Shown: positions 12,208 to 25,900, counted from the stretch's first letter. The stretch is DNA of 37,020 nt from Branchiostoma floridae (GCF_000003815.2 NC_049996.1:12910314-12947333), one strand, 5' to 3'. The notes: generated by a model not told the origin, from the letters alone. Program-made: numbers and translations.

Positions 12208-12835
12208 GAAAGAATGGCAATTAGCGATCCAAGCAGCGAGACTGGCTGCATATCCATCAAATGTTTCTATTTTTGATATGTTTATTTTGCCTTTCTATTG
12301 TTTAATTCAGGTCAGCGGGGCTATAGGATCAGTCTATTGACTAAATATATCGTGCTGACGAAGTAGCGACTCAGAGAATTGTTTACATGCAAGGCTTAAT
12401 TCATAGTTTATAAGACATAACAGTTAAAATAGTCCGTAAATTAACGCTTCAAAAGATGCGTAAAAATCTTGAACATTCCAACATGGCACGACGAAAACGG
12501 ACGGACTATACCAAAGGTGATTTTTCGCAGGGGTGAGAAGCGGTGGTATATATAACATTTTCATATATATGTTCCCTATTCGTTGCAACCAGACTAATTG
12601 ATCAATAACCAGAAGAAAAGTATCCAAAACCAATCGTAGACTTTTTTTTTTCTGTCAAACACAAGGTCAATCTCGTGTTTGGCATAAGTGTTGGCAACGT
12701 CATTATACCATGTTGATGATCCAAACCAGCTGGATTAAACAGCTTGATTATTTGAATGTGGTTGAAAAAGGAAAATAATACGACTATATTTTTTGGTTTC
12801 TCATAAATAACTTTGGTGGGAAAGTGTTGTCTCAC

Positions 12836-12872
12836 CTCTTGATAATGACTTGTCTTTGATGCTAAACGCCAT
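12836..12872 (-). CDS. First-exon-like module, copy 3 (12 codons)
   Basis: ATGGCG begins MAFSIKDKSLSR and ends at AGAG|GTGAGACAACA. The intron start matches copies 1 and 2. The upstream side is not CCAAT-rich; it runs into the CA minisatellite, whose unit contains a related TTCAGCACCAAGGACAG core. Confidence 0.35.
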
Positions 12873-12889
12873 AAACACACAGGACAGGA

Positions 12890-13381
12890 CACCTGTCCAA
12901 GGTGCTGGGTGCCATCCACACACAAACACACTTGCCTTGGTGCTGCCACATCTGTCCATGACACTTTTTGTCCATGAACACCATTTACAAAGTGAAACAC
13001 ACCTGTCCTTCGTGCTGAATGTTATCCACACAGTTATACATACCTGCCCTTGGTGCTGAACACCGCACACACACACACACACAAACACACACAGAGGCAA
13101 ACATACCTGTCCTTGGTGCTGAATGTTATCCACAGTTACACATACCTGCCCTTGGTGCTGAACACCGCACACACACACACACACAAACACACACAGAGGC
13201 AAACATACCTGTCCTTGGTGCTGAATGTTATCCACAGTTACACATACCTGCCCTTGGTGCTGAACACCGCACACACACACACACACACAGAGGCAAACAT
13301 ACCTGTCCTTGGTGCTGAATGTTATCCACAGTTACACATACCTGCCCTTGGTGCTGAACACGCGCACACACACACACACAC
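12890..13381. repeat. CA-rich minisatellite of about 94-102 bp units
   Basis: Complete units start (AGGCAAACATACCTG) at 13095, 13197 and 13291; a degenerate lead-in runs from 12890. Each unit holds two half-units around CTTGGTGCTGAA and a (CA)n tract whose length causes the period change. The array runs into a gap, so its true length is unknown. Confidence 0.9.
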
Positions 13382-13481
13382 NNNNNNNNNNNNNNNNNNN
13401 NNNNNNNNNNNNNNNNNNNNNNNNNNNNNNNNNNNNNNNNNNNNNNNNNNNNNNNNNNNNNNNNNNNNNNNNNNNNNNNNN
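13382..13481. other. Assembly gap (100 N)
   Basis: Exactly 100 N, the usual placeholder for unknown length, directly after the CA minisatellite. The array probably collapsed here. Confidence 0.99.
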
Positions 13482-13489
13482 GGTACCTC

Positions 13490-13560
13490 GTATTAGACAC
13501 AAAATGATTACATTTTGGGCCCCAAGTGGCTTGGGGTACTGCAGGGTAATATCCAGGTTT
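13490..13560 (+). mobile_element. Short fragment of the same element family
   Basis: TTTTGGGCCCCAAGTGGCTT and GGTACTGCAGGGTAATATCC match the middle of the 18930-20004 element. Confidence 0.45.
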
Positions 13561-13826
13561 TTTTACATTCTATTGATGTAACGATGGTACAGTCACAAAT
13601 CAGAGTGTATAACTTGTAAGGGACTTAAATACTCCATTCAATTATATTTGGACTACATTTTTGCATGAACATTTTTCACTCACAGAGAGTCTGCAGCTGT
13701 GACCGTTCAGAAATCATTCTAGGTTGCTTTCACATCTCCTAGCATAACAGTACTCATTAGTAATACTACCGGTAATTTGAGCCATGGGTCATGCCTGTTA
13801 CCTCGTGATTTTTCAGATATTTTTTT

Positions 13827-13976
13827 CTATTTCTTACGATGAGTCCTGTATTTATGTGTTGGTCGTCCATGGATGATTCGTAGAATATTGGTTTGGATAC
13901 GAACAATCTTCCTGCCTTTCTGCTGTTTTGTCGCTGCCCACATACTCTTTCTCATTGTCGCCAAAAGCTTGGGTAC
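13827..13976 (-). CDS. Gal3ST coding exon 8 (C-terminus, stop)
   Basis: The acceptor is CTTTTGTATATTTTGTAG. The exon encodes 49 residues, VPKLLATMRKSMWAATKQQK and a very basic tail ending HKYRTHRKK, then TAG. The joint KAM|VPKLLATMRKS fits the family's C-terminal M-x-x-P-[E/K]-L-x(5)-[LM]-R pattern, which is the main reason to choose it. The basic tail beyond that is not a usual family feature. No AATAAA is seen in the next 300 bases on this strand. Confidence 0.6.
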   Translation of the reverse strand, partial: VPKLLATMRKSMWAATKQQKGRKIVRIQTNILRIIHGRPTHKYRTHRKK

Positions 13977-16900
13977 CTACAAAATATACAAAAGCAGAGA
14001 ATCATCAATGCTACAGCAGCTAGACCTGAAAACTGTATCTTGGACATTCATTTTCATGACGTAGCCTTAGATGGCATTTGTCCATAGAAGGGTCTGCACT
14101 GGAAGCAGTAAACAGTAAATAAAGGAGGCAACACTTAACAGTAACATTAGGAAGACAGCAACAAATGACAGCAAAGCTTAACTGTTACAGGAAATTGACT
14201 TAAATTTAATTTCTCATACACAGAATGGTAGATTTTGGTACAACCTCCATAGTAAACCTAGGCTGCTCCATTGTGACTTCAAGGGCAATCTGGCAAATGA
14301 CAACGCAATACAGAGACTTTATCAATAACAATCAATTGACGCACAATGTTTGATGTTTTTTTATAGAACATAAATTAAATAGGACAAAGTTACAACTTAA
14401 GTCTGTGTGCGCCAACAACCCATTCCCATTGTACCCCATTTAAAAGTGTATGACATAAAACCTTAAAATTTTGAGCTCTCCAAGATTGTATGTTCAGTTG
14501 CAGCAAGCTAATCAATCTTCTGGTATGTTTTCTTGCTTTTATGATGCCGAAATCCTTATATGCCAGCAAGGGCATAATTTCTGTCAGCGACATTATCATG
14601 GAATCGAGTTTCATGGAGTCAAAATTTCAAGGAACTCAGCATGCCCCCGGAACACCCTTAAGGATGTCGTAGGTCAACAAACTTTCGCCACCAAATCTGA
14701 AATTTCCTACCTCCACCCCTGTAGCGTGAAAAAGGTATGCAGACCCTCCCATGGATCATAACGTATATCCTTAACTTGCAATTACATTTCAATCATACTG
14801 GATGGTTGATACTCAACATTAAGTGATTTCGGGATGCAGATTTTGGCTATCCAAGCAGTGGACATGCAGTATAAGAAAGTTATATACAAAATGTATAGTG
14901 GAAAAATCAGTGACACCTACCATTGCTTTCATGCCACGGCAAAGCTTTTGGTCCACTTGAAACTGAGGACTCCATTTTGATGCTGCTACTTTGAGGTTCT
15001 CTTTCCCACGCATTTTGCAATGCGTGCTCACAAGTTGCTTTACCTCCTTGAAGTAGTGAAGCTCGTCATAGAAATCTGGACCCTGTGTGAACAAAAAATG
15101 AATCAGAAAGCTGTGACAACAGACATCATGTGTTAATCTTCCCACGGTTATCTCAAAAGCTCACTCACAGACAAGTAAAATTTGTGGGACATGACTGTCG
15201 AACCAAGCAGGAACAGTTTCATTCGTTCTCCTATGTATTCAACCCAGTGGCAGGGTAGAAGTTTGACTTTTACAGATAATTTAACTAGAGACTCTGTTAT
15301 TCAGACCATGAGAACTTAGAACAATGATACCCAGGGCTATAAATGGAGTGAAATATGTACTAGCCTGGTCCCAAACTCAGCTGGTTGATAATGCTCAGAA
15401 CATCTGGGTAATTAAAAATTAATATGTTCAAGTTTGTTCAATTATGAAAAAGACAGATGTCCAAATTTTGATTAGAATTTTCACGTTTGTGGCCAGGTTT
15501 TATTTTTTGCAGTTTTTATTGTGAGCAGACTCTGTACTGTAAAATCATGACACTGCAAATATGTCTAAGATTAAAACGGATTTGCTTCAAAGCAAACTTT
15601 AAATATGGTAACACCGCTCCCCCCCAAACACAAAATCAAGTCCCTACAAAAAAAATGATTTTACAGTAATCAGAAAGTTAAGCCTTTGCTCGAGCAGTAC
15701 AAAATATTCAGAAAACTTTCACCTGTGCTGCAATCTTCCTCCACAAGGAGGCGTTGAACGTGTCATACAGTAAGTAATCCACGGCCTTCCACAGGCGGAG
15801 GTTGGCGAGTTCCTCGGCGGTGGGGACGTATTTCTTGTAGGAGTAGTTCCGGTTGTTCTTTGGCGTCATGTCGTACAGAACGTCTCGCACCTCCCAGCAC
15901 ATCAGACGTCTGAGGAGAACCAGAGACTCGTCCAGGTGTTCCAGCAGCAAGACCAGCGTGAAGTCAGCTTCTAGTTCACTGATGTACCGACGAGCTCGTT
16001 CCTTTTTCATTGAGAGAAAACGATAACATGCCAAGTTTATGTGCCGGGACTAATACCGTGCTTTTTAAGTAAGAATTCATTAGGGAAATGGTCAGGGCAA
16101 GTTAAATAAACATTGTAGAAAGAACTTCGAAATTACCGGTACAATCACGACAAAGAATCAGAATGAAACGAAAAAGAATCAGATTCAGGATTTTTGCGCA
16201 ATCTAGACATAAATACCTTATCCTCAGCTCCCTCTGTAGGGTACCCCAAATCAAACGACAGGAAGTTCCTGGTACCGTCCCAGGTTACATTACAGAAGTC
16301 AAAGTAAGCCTCAGACAGGTCCTTGTACTTCCACGGGTCCTGCAGAAACGTCTGGACAGGGTTCTTAGACTTGATCTTCATTAACTTGGGAAGATTATAG
16401 TAATTCATGGCCGACTTCAGATGACTGCTTGGCTCTCGTAGGACAGCTGTGTTTGGCATATTGAAAGAAATGACAAATTGTTTTTTTGGGGGGGGGTGTA
16501 ATGCCTTATCTCTTTGTAATACTAATTGGACAACTGTAAGGCACTTAGTCAAAGAACTGTTATACTCAATCCTGGTACTCAGATATTCCCATTGGCTCTC
16601 ATACAAGCAAGAGAGGTGTAATTTGTTGGGTTCACTACATACACGTTCATCAGATTTTCTGTATTACAGGATCAGTAGAATTTTGGCACTAATTACTAGT
16701 ACCAACTCGGCCCAACACCCTGGTCAACTTCAAGCTACTTAGAGTAGTTGATTAGGGTATTTAAGCCAAGTTTGTTAAGGCCCCAAGTTATTTTACTCTG
16801 AAAAGCAAGCACAATTAGCTTAAGAGCTACAATAATAGTAAAGCTACGTTAAACGTATTCTAAACAAATTTCCTCAGAGAGTCTGTTTTCAAAAAGACTT

Positions 16901-19900
16901 AAAGGTATTACTATTAAAGTTCTTTTTTTCTAGCTACGCCAGTGTGGCACGTTGGATACACCCGATCCCTCAGTCTCGGAAGTTAAGCAATGCGCAGTCC
17001 GGTCAGTTCTGGATGGGAGTCCCCCAACCAAGGACGACCGGATGCTGTAGCCTCACAAAACTTTCCAAGAAATCGTCTTCCGGGAGGGACATAAAAGGGG
17101 GGTCGCGTGCTCAATGAGACACCTCGACCACGTTAATCAGCCTCACTACTCATTGGGTACCTACTGGCTGGCAAAATACACCAGATATTATTATGATATT
17201 ATTATTTTGCAATAAAGCCACTGGAGGAAGGTTCCTTACATATGTAGGCTGTGTCAGCCGGGAACTTGGTCCGTAGCCATGTTTTATTGTACCGCATGTG
17301 GTTCATCAGGACGTCATACTGTTCATCTGGGGTGTGGATGTAATCCTCTTCGGCAGGAGGGTAGTGCCATGGGAAGAAAGTCCCCGCTGCTGGCAGAAGT
17401 GCAGACAGTTTGTGTTTGATGGCATATCTTTGGAAAATGTTCACTATGGTGCAACCGCCCGTTTTGTGAGTTTTGATGAAGACGAATTTCCTTTGTGGGC
17501 TGCAAGTATCCTTTGGTGCCTTCTCAGTTCCCTTTCTGTTTTCTTGTGTACCGGCAGTTCCCTTTCTGTTGTCTTGTGTAGTCTCCGTTGAATTCCTGAA
17601 AAATTATTAGTTATTTCTTTCATTATCTTTGCCCAATACGAAATGTCTTTAGTAGCGTTTGTGTGTACGTACGTACGTACGTGTGTGTGTGTGTGTGTGT
17701 AGGAGACCAGCGAACATAACTCAAGAATGCCTGGATTGATCGTACAATACTATGTGGGTATGTCTTGATGAGACCTCAAAACAACTAGAACCCCTGGCAG
17801 CTTGTTGCAGTACTGCAGCGGAAATTCCGTGTTTGATATCTCAAGTTGCAAGTTGTGAGCTGCAAGTGACCTGTAGGGCAAATTTCGGTATTTCCGGACT
17901 TGAGTGGTAGATCATAGCTGTTGGGACCTAGAGTTGAAGTTGTCACAGTGTTATTTTGGGCCCTTGCTTTTTTGGACTGCAGGGGCTTAAGTTTAATGTC
18001 AGACTTTGGAAGTGAATAATGCAAGAAGGGGATGACGCATCGTCATAGTTTCTTGGTTAAAGAAAGCTCATTAGTGAGGTTTCATAGAGGTAGATATTGA
18101 TTATGCCAATCGGAATCTAATGAGAAAATTTATAAACCTGCTATTGTGTTCCAATATATTTTTTAATTTTTTACTTTATTCTGTTTTCTTTAGCCAGGCC
18201 CAACTCAGTGTAACCACACTGCTTTACAGTGGGGCCCTGGATAAAACATCACCAGCATTACTCCCCACGCAGAGGATGACACATCAACACATAACATACA
18301 AATAACACATTTAAGGCCATTATCCATAATCTGTCCGGTCGTGAGGTCAGAGGTCGGCTCTTGGTTCATCATACGCTTAAATGTTGCAATATTTGGAGTC
18401 GTTTTTAAAGTCATTGGAAGGTTATTCCACTGACAAACGCCCCTGTGGCTAAACTAGGTATTATTAGATATTAGAATTAGATATATAGGACTAATCCAAC
18501 ATGTGACGGCTGTAACTAAGGAAAAGAAAGAGAAGAATATTGATAGATAAACATGATCCACTGGCAGTTTAACTCAAATAAACGATATTTGATCTTAAAA
18601 CGAAACTTACCACTCCCCGATATTAAACAAACGTTTTTCTTGGGGTCTTGTGTCGATTTTCTGAAAGTAAATCTGAACAGGTGTCACAGGTAAAAATACT
18701 TTGCTCAGACATTGACTACTTCTACCAGGAAAGCATCACTGTTCTATGATATATGCATGCACATTGGAAAATAACCTCTAGCTAGAAATGAGTATCTGCA
18801 TTTTATTCAGCAAATACAGACATTTTGATTCACATTGTTTGTTGGAGGAAAATTCGTTAGGTGATATAATTAATATGTAGGAGTGAACACCTCATGTTGT
18901 TATGTATATAAGTACTTAATGTAATCATTACCTCCATGAAATGTCATGGAGGTTATATTTTACCCCGCGTTTGTGTGTCTGTCTGTGTGTTTGTGTGTGT
19001 GTGTGTAAACAAGATAACTCAAGAACGGCTGAGTGGATTGGTTTCATACTTGGTGTGTTGGTAGTGTGTGATGAAAGCTGGAAATGATTAGATTTTGGGC
19101 CCCCTAGCGGCTCCCCTTGGTACTGCAGCGCAACTTCCGGTTTTGCTATCTCGGTGTTTTGAACATGCTATGGTCACGATTTTTAAGTGTTATAAAGCTC
19201 TGGTGCTCAGGAAGAAATGACATAAGTTTGGGCCCCCTAGCGTCTAGTTTTGGGATAGCAGGGGCATTTTTGTCAAAAACTTCTGAAGAGGATAACTCAA
19301 GAAGGGAACAATGGATTTTCATGATTTTTGGTATGTAGGTACCTTAGACAATGTTGTACACGATAAGATACTAATTATGCAAAATAGGAGTAAATTTGCA
19401 TAATTAATGAGAATATTCTATAATAACAGTTTTTTCAATGTATCTCTTGTTTCAGACATGCTATGGTCTTGATATTTAAGTGGTAGATAGCTTTTAGTGC
19501 CATGACAAATTGGGGCAAGTTTCAGCCCCCTAACATTTAATTGTGGAACTGCAGGGGCATTTTTGTCAAGACACTTCAAAGAGGATAACTGCAGAAAGGA
19601 ACGACGGATTGGCATCATTTTAGGCATGCAAGTAGCTTGGGCAAAGATGTTCATAATGATATGCATGTTATGCAAATGGGGACTTAATTTGCATAATTAA
19701 TGAGGAAATTGTATAGTTCCATTGTTTTCAATAACTGGACCTCAATACATGTAACACATGTTAATTATGATAGGTGCAATATAAGCAGATACCAAATATG
19801 GTAATGAGGAACTTATTTGCATAATTTATGCAAAAATTCAAAACCGCTTTATGATCAATAATGGGAATTTTATGATTGTGACATGTGTACGTTAGTCAAT

Positions 19901-22900
19901 GATGAACAACACCATGCATAAATTATGTTAATGTGTTGGTCAATTGAATGAAATTTACGAAAGCTCTAAATTTTCATGGAGGTATGAGGTCGCCGAACTC
20001 TAGTTTATATATAAGATATATAATGTGTATGTGTATTCATTATGTATACATAATATAATTCACAGTATTGGTGTTGACTTTAAACTTCCCAAGTCACATT
20101 TTTGTACTTTGACCTGGCAGAATTCCAAGATTGTGCCTTCAGCAAGTTAAGGAACACTCTTACTTATCAAAGCAGACTACTATACTTCTTTTCACAAGAT
20201 GTAAAGTTTGCTCACCTGTGCAAAGTAGATCATATTTATAGTTCCAAAAGCGAAAAAGAAGAGGAGCATCAATGGAGCTCGCTTGCTTGACGAAACTTTT
20301 TGCTGAAGCAACCTAAGTGGTAAAGAACAAGGGACGATGCTTTGTACTGAACAATAATTGTGTGGATTTGATATTATATTGATATTAAAGATAAATTTGT
20401 CCTCACCAAAAAATCATCAAGGCCCAAACAAGGTTGACTATGGCATAGAATAATCTTATCTATTTTTTTATTTCATTTATTAATCTTATAGGGTTGTCCC
20501 TTCAGTTTACGAGAAACTAATTCCCAAGGGAGCCCTTCAACTTAACAATAATCACAAAAACATAAAAAATAGATAATCAAACATAGCAGTAATAACTTAT
20601 CTGATTTGTTTAACTCAACATAAATTAAATACTAACAATTCAAGACTATAACATGTTAGGAATTAAATCAGGGATTGATATTTCTAACATCTGCCTCCCT
20701 CCAAAAATTCACTACTAGCCCCCTGAAGCAAAACCTCTGCTCAATATGCAAAATACACAATCTACCCCTTAGTAATTATTACATAGGAATCACATCCAAA
20801 TTTCCAAAAGGTGACGAAAGTCATTAACCAAATTCTTAGGTCATCAAAAGACATTTACCACATTGTTGGAAAGTGTAAGGCCTAATATAAACAAAGGTAA
20901 CGTTACATACTGCATGGAAAAGTTAACAAGAAAAAAGAAGGATTTAACTTACTTGTTTTCATCCATATTCAGCCATGCAAGTTTACCAGAAGAATCCAAT
21001 GCAGCTATTCATACATGTAGGGTTACCTAATTAGTACAGAGAATGCTGTCTTATTTTTAGAAAATGGGGTGGGGATAGCTGGAGGGCGGACTACAACAAA
21101 CTCACAGTTAAGACAAAGCCAAAGAGACACATAAGTTGAAAGAAAATTTAAACTTTGGGTACAATTACGACGGTCCTCTAGTTAATATTATGATTAGTAA
21201 TCAGACAAAAATTGGTACCATTTGTTCAAAAATTTTGAAGCTAATACTGGTGAGGTCATCAAAAGACATTTACCACATTGTTGGAAAGTGTACATGTAAG
21301 GCCCTATAAACAAAGGTGCATACTGCATGGAAAAGTTAACAAGAAAAAAGAAGGATTTAACTTACTTGTTTTTATCCATATTCAGCCATGCAAGTTTACC
21401 AGAAGAATCCAATGCAACTATTCATACATGTCACCTAAGGGTTACCTAAAACTACCGAGAATAGAATTTAGAAAATGGGGCGGGGACAGCTGGAGGGCAG
21501 ACTACAACAAACTCACAGTTAAGTCAAAGCCAAAGAAACACATAAATTGAAAGAAAATTAAAGTGACTTTGGATACAATTACAACAATCCTCTAGCTAAT
21601 ATTATGATTAGTTATCGGACAAAAACTGGTATCATTTGGTGCGCAACAGAACTAGTTTGACAAGTTTAAGGTGACAAAGGAATAAACCAAACAGGGTTGG
21701 GGTGGGAGGACTATGACTGTCGGCATATTACTCTTCTAGATACTGTTAGGACTATCATGACAATATCAATCTCCTAGATACTGTTAGTAACTGAAGTGTG
21801 TTGGACAAACACAACATCATTTTGACAATTTTGACAAAAGTATGATGGCAAATATAGAATATCCTTTGAGAATGTTGCCCTTCAAACAAGTTCAACAGCT
21901 TTTTGGATGATCCTGGGGGTTATGTCAGGTCATGTCTCTAATTCTCAGAACACACCTCAAAACAAGAGTTCTGAGACCTCATATCTCCATGAAATACTTC
22001 AAATGCATTTAAGTTCGTGGGGATTTAATTTTACGGTAGCGAGAAAAAGGACTTTTCGCGGTGGTTTTAAGTTCGCGGTAACACCGTAAATGACAGTCAA
22101 GTACCATAATAGAAAAATGTTCGCGGTGGTTTTAATTTTGCGGGGAAGTGGTCACTGCAAAAACCGCGAACATTAATCCACCGCGAACATTTCTGCATTT
22201 ACAGTAGTCTGAATATGAAAATGACTTCCACATCCACATAATCTATTGCTTGGTTATATACACCTATGACTAACTTACACACTCTGGTTACAATGTTGAC
22301 GGTCCAATCATTTACTAGTTAGTTATAAGAATTATGGCACTATTGCATTAATTATACAAACTAGGAACTTTTTTGCATAGTTGGTATCTGTTAATATTCA
22401 GCCTGCCATTAACTACATATTTTACATGTATTTGAGTCCTTCTTTTGAAAACAATGCGAATATAATTTTTCCTCATTAACTATGCCAATTTGCATAATTT
22501 GCACTTCATGATGTGCATCTCTGTCTAAGCTAATTGCATACTAAATATCATACAACCATGTATCTGTGTCCTGAGGGACATCAATTGCTATTCAGGTACC
22601 TTAGCAAAGAAGGATAATGTAGTGTTTCCTAATTGATTATGCATATGTGACCCTTATTTACAAAACTTATATTTGATAATGTTGACCTTTAGTTAGCTTC
22701 GTTATACCTGAAGTATGAATTTCCGATCAATTACCACTATGTAATTACAGTATGTTCTCATCAATTATGAAAATGAGGTTTTTATTTGCATGATTTATAT
22801 CTACACACGTTTTTTCTCAGTTACATAGTGCATGGTTTATATCTACACACATTTTTTCTCAGTTGCATAGTGTGACAAGTTTGAGAGACAAGTTCTATGA

Positions 22901-25900
22901 TGGAATGCAGTAGATCTATGAATTGTCCTCATTAATTATGCAAGTTATCCGTAAATTTACATTATTAGTACTAGTACCTTCTTATCTGTGTCCTAAATTG
23001 GGCTACTTCATACCAAAAATCATTACGGTCAGTCAATATTATGGAAATCCGTTACTTTCTACAATTATTCTTCTTGGAAGATTTTGACAAAAGAGCCCTT
23101 AACAGTTCAAGAGCAAGCAAAAAATACATTTCCCTTACATCGCAAGCTATCTCCCACCAAATTATCAAGACCATAGCACGTTCAGGTCAAATGATACAAA
23201 AACCGTAGGTTCTGTTGCAGTACCAAGGCCACATACCAGAGGGCCAAAAAATGACCTTGACCTTCGTCTTCCAGTCCCTATCCACTTAGAAAATATCATT
23301 TTTTTCCAATCCATCCAGAGATAAAATTATGTTGACCACAAATATTCGGAAACTCAACTTGTATTCAAGATAAGGCCATGTTGATTTGATTATATGGATG
23401 ACATCCTCTGGGAACTCCAAAATTGATGCGAGCGAGCGAATAAAAAAAAAGTTTGGCAAAAAAAAAAAGTTGCCTCCAGTGTGAAATCAAAGTGGCCAGG
23501 AAGGTTGAACATAGGACTAAACACACATAGTATGGTATACCAACAGTTAGGTGTAGGGACCAGTACATTATACGGGAGCAAGACATTTTTTTCTTCTTGG
23601 ACCTATCCGAAAAAAACAGACCTGAAAAAAAAATCAGAGGAACAAGTTTCGCCAATTACAAAATGGACACACTATGTCGGCAGGCATTTGGGGTCTAACC
23701 GGGGGGCCAAGAAGACAGCAAGAGGAAGTCAAGTAGAGTTTATAGTCAATTGTACCAAGTTTCTACAGTCAAAGGTACAAAGACAGTTAGCCCGTATTAC
23801 TTGGAGATGGGATTTGTAAATGCTAGTGGGAGTCCAATAGTCCACCAAACAGATTCCTTTGTAGCAAAACTGACCAATTACCATTGTTTTGAGTATTGCC
23901 AGTTCTCAAGTTTCCTCTGGACCAGAACAGGACCTGAATTTCTGTACTGGTACCTCCCCCTACCAACAGAAGATTTTTTTATTTCTGTCCTTTCACATCT
24001 TATTCTTTGAGTTTAGATTTATTTTGGCATTCTATGGCATTAGACTATGATTAATTATCTGTTTTCTGATACTTTTTTTACAATCTACGGAATATTTGTG
24101 CTTATTTTACAGCTGCTTTGTACAATTTATTGTGTGGTGGAAAACTTTTTTTTTTTTTGGAAACGGCTGAAAATTGGTGCGAGCGCGGATGTCATCCATA
24201 TAATCAAATCAACATGGCCTAATTGTGCGAAAATAAGCTGCAAACTCTCTGATTCGTCGCTCACAGACCTTATTAACGTTAACGTTACAAACAAAAATCC
24301 TAGCCCGGCCCAAATCAAGATATTATCGAATGTTATGCTCGGATATCGCATTAATATACATGGAATTTAACGTGAACTACTAACGTTATAGTTACTGGTT
24401 TGTTGGAAATAATATTGACGGGATAGTCTCACCTTTTGAGAACGAGTTTTCCTCACGAACCTACCAGTGTCGCCATGTTGTCGTCACGTCCAAAAGTCAC
24501 CGCTCAGAAAATAGACCAATGCTAACTGTCCATCACAATTAGCAGTTTAACCAATGAGAGAATGGCAATTAGTTGTTCAACCAATGATTGCACGACATTT
24601 ATCAGTTCAACCAACTGTTACAGAGTATTGTGAATCCACGCACTGAACACATTCACAAAGCCAAACAGATCTATTATTGTTTTTGTTTTGTTTGTTCACC
24701 TCTTTCTTTCTTTTGTTTTTATGTACACGTATCTATGTGTCTATATCTCTGAAGGCCAAGTTTCCTACTTGAGTAATATACTAGTAATCTGGGCACATTC
24801 ACGTCACGTGTCAGTGGGGGCTCCTAGCGACCTTTGTAACTTTTGCAGCTGTACTCTTACCACCTGTTGATAATCATCAGAATTCGCATGCTGTTTTTGA
24901 TTAAACCAAAAATTAAATTAGACGGAACTTGATATACAAGCTAGCACAACACAGGCAAAGTTGTAATGAATTAATGTGGTTTTATCTCACAAATGTTGTT
25001 CTTTAACCTGTGGTTGAATGATACGTGTCGTTACCAGTACACTAACCAAACACGCTGGATCAATTTTAGTTTAAAACAACAACACCAAAAAGCAGAAAAG
25101 TCCCGTTAACCACAAAATTAATTGCGGGTTAGATCTATAATCAGTTATACTGTTCTATTGGGTAATCAAGAAAATGAATTTACATTTATAACCTATGACG
25201 TATCTTTTACAGTAACCCTGGCCTTGTGGAGGTCAATGCTCTATTCTATACCCTGATTATCCAGGTAGAGATAACGCAATACAGTTACCGCTTGTCGATC
25301 AAAAACGCAACACATCTTTTCCGGGTATCGAAAATGGTATTGTTTGCTCCTCAAAGTTTTGAAAAGTACCAACAACACAGTCCAAGAGTTCATGTCTGCC
25401 ATTTATGTAGTTGTAAATGTCTGGAATTCTTAGCCCCACCTGGATTCATTCAGTTCACTCGGGCACAAAGCTCCAGTCATCTGCAAAAAAAGTGCAAAGC
25501 TCTTTGCCCCCTTAAACAACTCCAAACCACCGTGTAGGGGAAAGCTGTACTGTAAATCCTGGAAATGTTGCGGTAGTTTTATGTTCATAGTTTTCACGGC
25601 GACCCCTTCACTGACCACTGGTGTTTCCAGGAGGCAAATCAAATAAACATAATTTTTTAGTTTCACAACCTGATTTTTTTCGTCTATACAGAAGTATTGA
25701 CAACCTATCTGGTGTTTTCATCCGTATTTTATAAAGTTTACTTTACAAATCAAGCCTTCGGTCGAAATGTCAGTAGAGAAGAAATATAAGATTGCCTACC
25801 TAGGTTGACATATGATAACCTGCAATGATGTTTGCTACTGGTGTTGAGAGTACTGTTGTTTATCTTTACTAAGTGTTACTTGTAGGGAAGGGGCCCGTGT

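Noticed and set aside
12890-13381. CRISPR-like array
   Set aside because: The units are a CA-rich eukaryotic minisatellite without unique spacers, in an intron-bearing genome.
12602-13500. Open frames of up to 161 codons with repeated CVCVCG and QHQGQVC
   Set aside because: They are translations of the CA minisatellite in several frames on both strands; the repeat explains them fully.
13873-14087. Plus-strand open frames of 63-64 codons
   Set aside because: They overlap the last Gal3ST exon in antisense and have no splice or domain support.
16933-17053. Functional 5S rRNA gene
   Set aside because: Too many changes from a normal 5S, a single copy, and a SINE-like body attached; a pseudogene head fits better.
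17298-17591. Plus-strand 97-codon open frame
   Set aside because: Shadow of Gal3ST exon 4.
25226-25537. 103-codon plus-strand open frame
   Set aside because: No splice context or conserved motif, and it sits beside a MITE fragment; probably chance.
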